DNA from: JAEZFI01 sp044508215
GTDB taxonomy: Bacteria; Actinomycetota; Acidimicrobiia; Acidimicrobiales; Microtrichaceae
Direction of reading: 5' to 3'
Length of the DNA stretch: 6,505 nt
NCBI GenBank assembly: GCA_044508215.1
Contig: JBIQID010000149.1
Span: 1 to 6,505, forward strand
A program made the position numbers and the translations under genes. Below the pieces are notes generated by a model that saw nothing but the letters and a program-made list of their open reading frames with translations, made no database searches and had not been told where the DNA came from. Positions 4,925-6,505 of this stretch are shown one piece after another. Numbering within the stretch: position 1 is the stretch's first letter; each line of letters starts with the position of its first letter.

Positions 4925-6277
4925 ATGGCTGGGACGTCCAGTGCCAGGGGCAGGACGAGGGCCACCGCTCTGGTGGCGTGCCTGATGTTGGTGGCCGCAG
5001 CGTGCGTGCCCGCGCCCGACTCCTTGCCGCCAGAGCCCGCGCCGCCTGCCCGGGTGACGATCGAGAGCGAGACGGTCTTGGACGATCGCCTGCTCCAGCT
5101 CGTCGTCGACTCGCCGTCGGTGGGCCGCACGGGCGTGCGTGTGATCGTGCCCCGAGGCTTCGACGAGCAGCCCGACCGGCGCTGGCCCGTGCTGTACCTG
5201 CTCCACGGAGGAGGCGGCAGCTTCATCGACTGGACCCGGGCCTCCGAGGTCGTCGAGATGACCGAGGAGCTGGACCTGCTCGTGGTCATGCCCGACGGCG
5301 GCCCCGGCGCCACCTACGTCAACTGGCTGTACTCCGGACCGGAGTCGCAGCCGCAGTGGGAGGACTTCCACGTCGAGGAGCTGCCCGAGCTGATCGGCCA
5401 GCGGTTCCGGGCGAACGGCCGAGCGGTGATCGCCGGGCTGTCCGCCGGTGGGTTCGGAGCGGTGTCCTATGCGGCTCGGCACCCCGACCGCTACGACGCG
5501 GTCGCTTCGTTCAGCGGCAACCTCGACAGCCGTGACGACGACGAGGTCGGTCCGGTGCTGAGCGCCATCGTCACCTTCGCCCTCGAACGCACCTTCCCGC
5601 TGGGCGATCCGTTCACCGAGGAGGTGCGGCTGCGTGGTCACAACCCGCTCGACCTCGCGCCGAACCTGGCTGGCCTCGATGTGTACGTCGCGGGCGGCAA
5701 CGGCCAGTACGGCTGGCTGGACCCGCCCCTCACGTGGCCGGACTGGCTGACCCTCGAGTCGAGCACCGAACGCCGCAGCAAGCGGTTCGCCGCCCGGATG
5801 GCCGAGCTGGGCCTTCCGATCACCACGAACTTCTACGGCAACGGCACCCACTCCTACCGGTACTGGGGACGCGAGCTGGAGCGCTCGCTCCCGATGCTGG
5901 TGGACGCCGTCGAGCGCCCGAGGTCAGTGCCCACGTCGTTCACGCATCGCCGCACCGAGCGCCGGTTCTCGGTGTGGGGCTGGACGTTCGAGGTCGAGGA
6001 CCGCACCGGGATGGCGTTCACCGACGTGAGCGTCGACGGCCGCACCGTGTCCGCGACGGGAGACGGCACGCTCGTGGTGACCACCCCGCCGGTGTTCCGG
6101 GACGGAGCGGCCCACCGGGTGGGCGGCGAGGAGGTGGTGGCCGACGACGAGGGTCGGCTGACCTTCCGCATCGACCTCGGCGACACCGCCGAGCGGTACA
6201 CCGCCGGTCCGGACCGCCCGGGCCCGCGGCCGACCGGTCCGCCGGTCAGCGTCACCATCTCCCCGGTCGACAGCTGA
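4925..6277 (+). CDS. Secreted lipoprotein esterase, alpha/beta-hydrolase of the esterase D / antigen 85 type
   Basis: This 450-residue protein begins with a lipoprotein signal: basic residues (RGRTR, 8-12), a hydrophobic core (13-25) and a lipobox ending VAAAC, which places the lipidated cysteine at 27. A Pro-rich tether follows (28-42). Residues 45-330 form the hydrolase: strand and oxyanion loop PVLYLLHGGGG (88-98), VVMPDGG (120-126), nucleophile elbow GLSAGG (171-176) with Ser173, and GNGTHSYRYW (305-314) with catalytic His309. This last motif closely resembles the GTHSWxYW of antigen 85 mycolyltransferases. The catalytic acid is probably Glu278, by position before that His, but this is inference. 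A C-terminal segment (about 340-425) starting RRFSVWGWTFEVED is predicted beta-rich and not part of the core fold; the end (426-450) is Pro-rich. It probably hydrolyses or transfers an acyl ester at the outer face of the membrane; the substrate is unknown. Nothing links it functionally to the acyl-CoA operon except proximity. Confidence 0.88.
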   Translation: MAGTSSARGRTRATALVACLMLVAAACVPAPDSLPPEPAPPARVTIESETVLDDRLLQLVVDSPSVGRTGVRVIVPRGFDEQPDRRWPVLYLLHGGGGSFIDWTRASEVVEMTEELDLLVVMPDGGPGATYVNWLYSGPESQPQWEDFHVEELPELIGQRFRANGRAVIAGLSAGGFGAVSYAARHPDRYDAVASFSGNLDSRDDDEVGPVLSAIVTFALERTFPLGDPFTEEVRLRGHNPLDLAPNLAGLDVYVAGGNGQYGWLDPPLTWPDWLTLESSTERRSKRFAARMAELGLPITTNFYGNGTHSYRYWGRELERSLPMLVDAVERPRSVPTSFTHRRTERRFSVWGWTFEVEDRTGMAFTDVSVDGRTVSATGDGTLVVTTPPVFRDGAAHRVGGEEVVADDEGRLTFRIDLGDTAERYTAGPDRPGPRPTGPPVSVTISPVDS

Positions 6278-6300
6278 GCGCCGGCCCGTGGAGGGCTCCC

Positions 6301-6350
6301 GGTCCGCGCTCGACGGTTTCAGGTCAGCGTGCAGTCGCTGCGCGCGGACC
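6301..6350 (+). terminator. Stem-loop after the esterase gene, candidate terminator
   Basis: GGTCCGCGC (6301-6309) and GCGCGGACC (6342-6350) pair perfectly over 9 bases. Inside, CGAC (6311-6314) pairs with GTCG (6334-6337), leaving a 19-base loop. The element starts 24 bases after the esterase stop. There is no T-run after the stem, as is common in high-GC actinobacteria, so it may end transcription, protect the mRNA 3' end, or be incidental. Confidence 0.4.
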
Positions 6351-6415
6351 TCACCCGCATTGCCATCTTGGTGCCTGACCCACTCCCAAGGTGGGCGTTC
6401 GCGGAAGGGGATGCG

Positions 6416-6505
6416 ATGTCCGGTCACCGTGGCTGCCGACTTCTGTTCGATGCCGACAGGCCCCCGGCTGGCGTCGTGTCAGACCTGGATGCCCGGAGCG
6501 GTGTT
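6416..6505 (+). CDS. Possible start of an unidentified gene (3' truncated by window edge)
   Basis: An ATG at 6416 opens a frame that runs 30 codons to the window edge without a stop. GGAAGG (6403-6408), a good Shine-Dalgarno sequence, lies 7 bases before it. The visible protein starts MSGHRGCRLLFDADRPPAG and continues VVSDLDARSGV; I recognise no family. An overlapping frame from the ATG at 6411 is also open to the edge but would leave only 2 bases after the Shine-Dalgarno sequence. Ninety bases are too few for codon statistics, so this is a candidate only. Confidence 0.3.
   Translation, partial: MSGHRGCRLLFDADRPPAGVVSDLDARSGV

Noticed and set aside
4868..5851. Minus-strand open frame of 327 codons opposite the esterase
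   Set aside because: It is a shadow of the well-supported esterase gene and has no motif of its own.
6379..6395. CCCAC/GTGGG stem before the last candidate gene
   Set aside because: Five base pairs with a 7-base loop is too weak to separate from background in this GC-rich sequence.

Overview
The window is chromosomal-type DNA of a high-GC bacterium, most likely an actinomycetote. Coding frames are dense and their third positions strongly favour G/C. Several genes appear to start at or next to a TANNNT -10 box with no leader. One small protein resembles the actinobacterial DUF2510 type, and the last large gene encodes a lipoprotein esterase related to the antigen 85 fold. The mix of acyl-CoA genes would suit the class Acidimicrobiia, but that is a guess from gene content, not from a marker gene.

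Layout: 1-98 is the 3' end of a gene that looks like a HAD-type hydrolase. The gap 99-324 holds four phased copies of a short, partly palindromic repeat. A perfect inverted repeat follows, just upstream of a probable leaderless promoter. Positions 325-2924 form a two-gene operon with a 4-base stop/start overlap. Its first gene is an HMG-CoA-synthase-like (thiolase-fold) domain fused to a DUF35/OB-fold domain; its second is an SCP2-type thiolase. A class III (CaiB/BaiF) CoA-transferase on the opposite strand (4146-2929) converges on the thiolase with only 4 bases between stop codons. A 190-base divergent region follows, then a small DUF2510-like two-helix membrane protein (4337-4783). A 141-base gap rich in potential RNA structure comes next, then a secreted lipoprotein alpha/beta-hydrolase esterase (4925-6277). 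The last 228 bases carry a stem-loop and possibly the start of another gene (6416 onward).

How the genes may work together: the thiolase, the HMG-CoA-synthase-like/OB-fold fusion and the CoA-transferase all point to acyl-CoA metabolism. One partner would load CoA onto an acid and the others would cleave or form a carbon-carbon bond. Thiolase, HMG-CoA synthase and DUF35 are also the three components of the archaeal thiolase/HMG-CoA synthase complex, but here two of them are fused. The fusion protein contains no cysteine at all, so it lacks both the synthase nucleophile and the zinc-ribbon ligands. This suggests it is a non-catalytic or re-purposed partner of the thiolase. That protein, its predicted operator and the upstream repeat cluster are the most interesting items. 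No mobile element, CRISPR array, tRNA or rRNA was seen.
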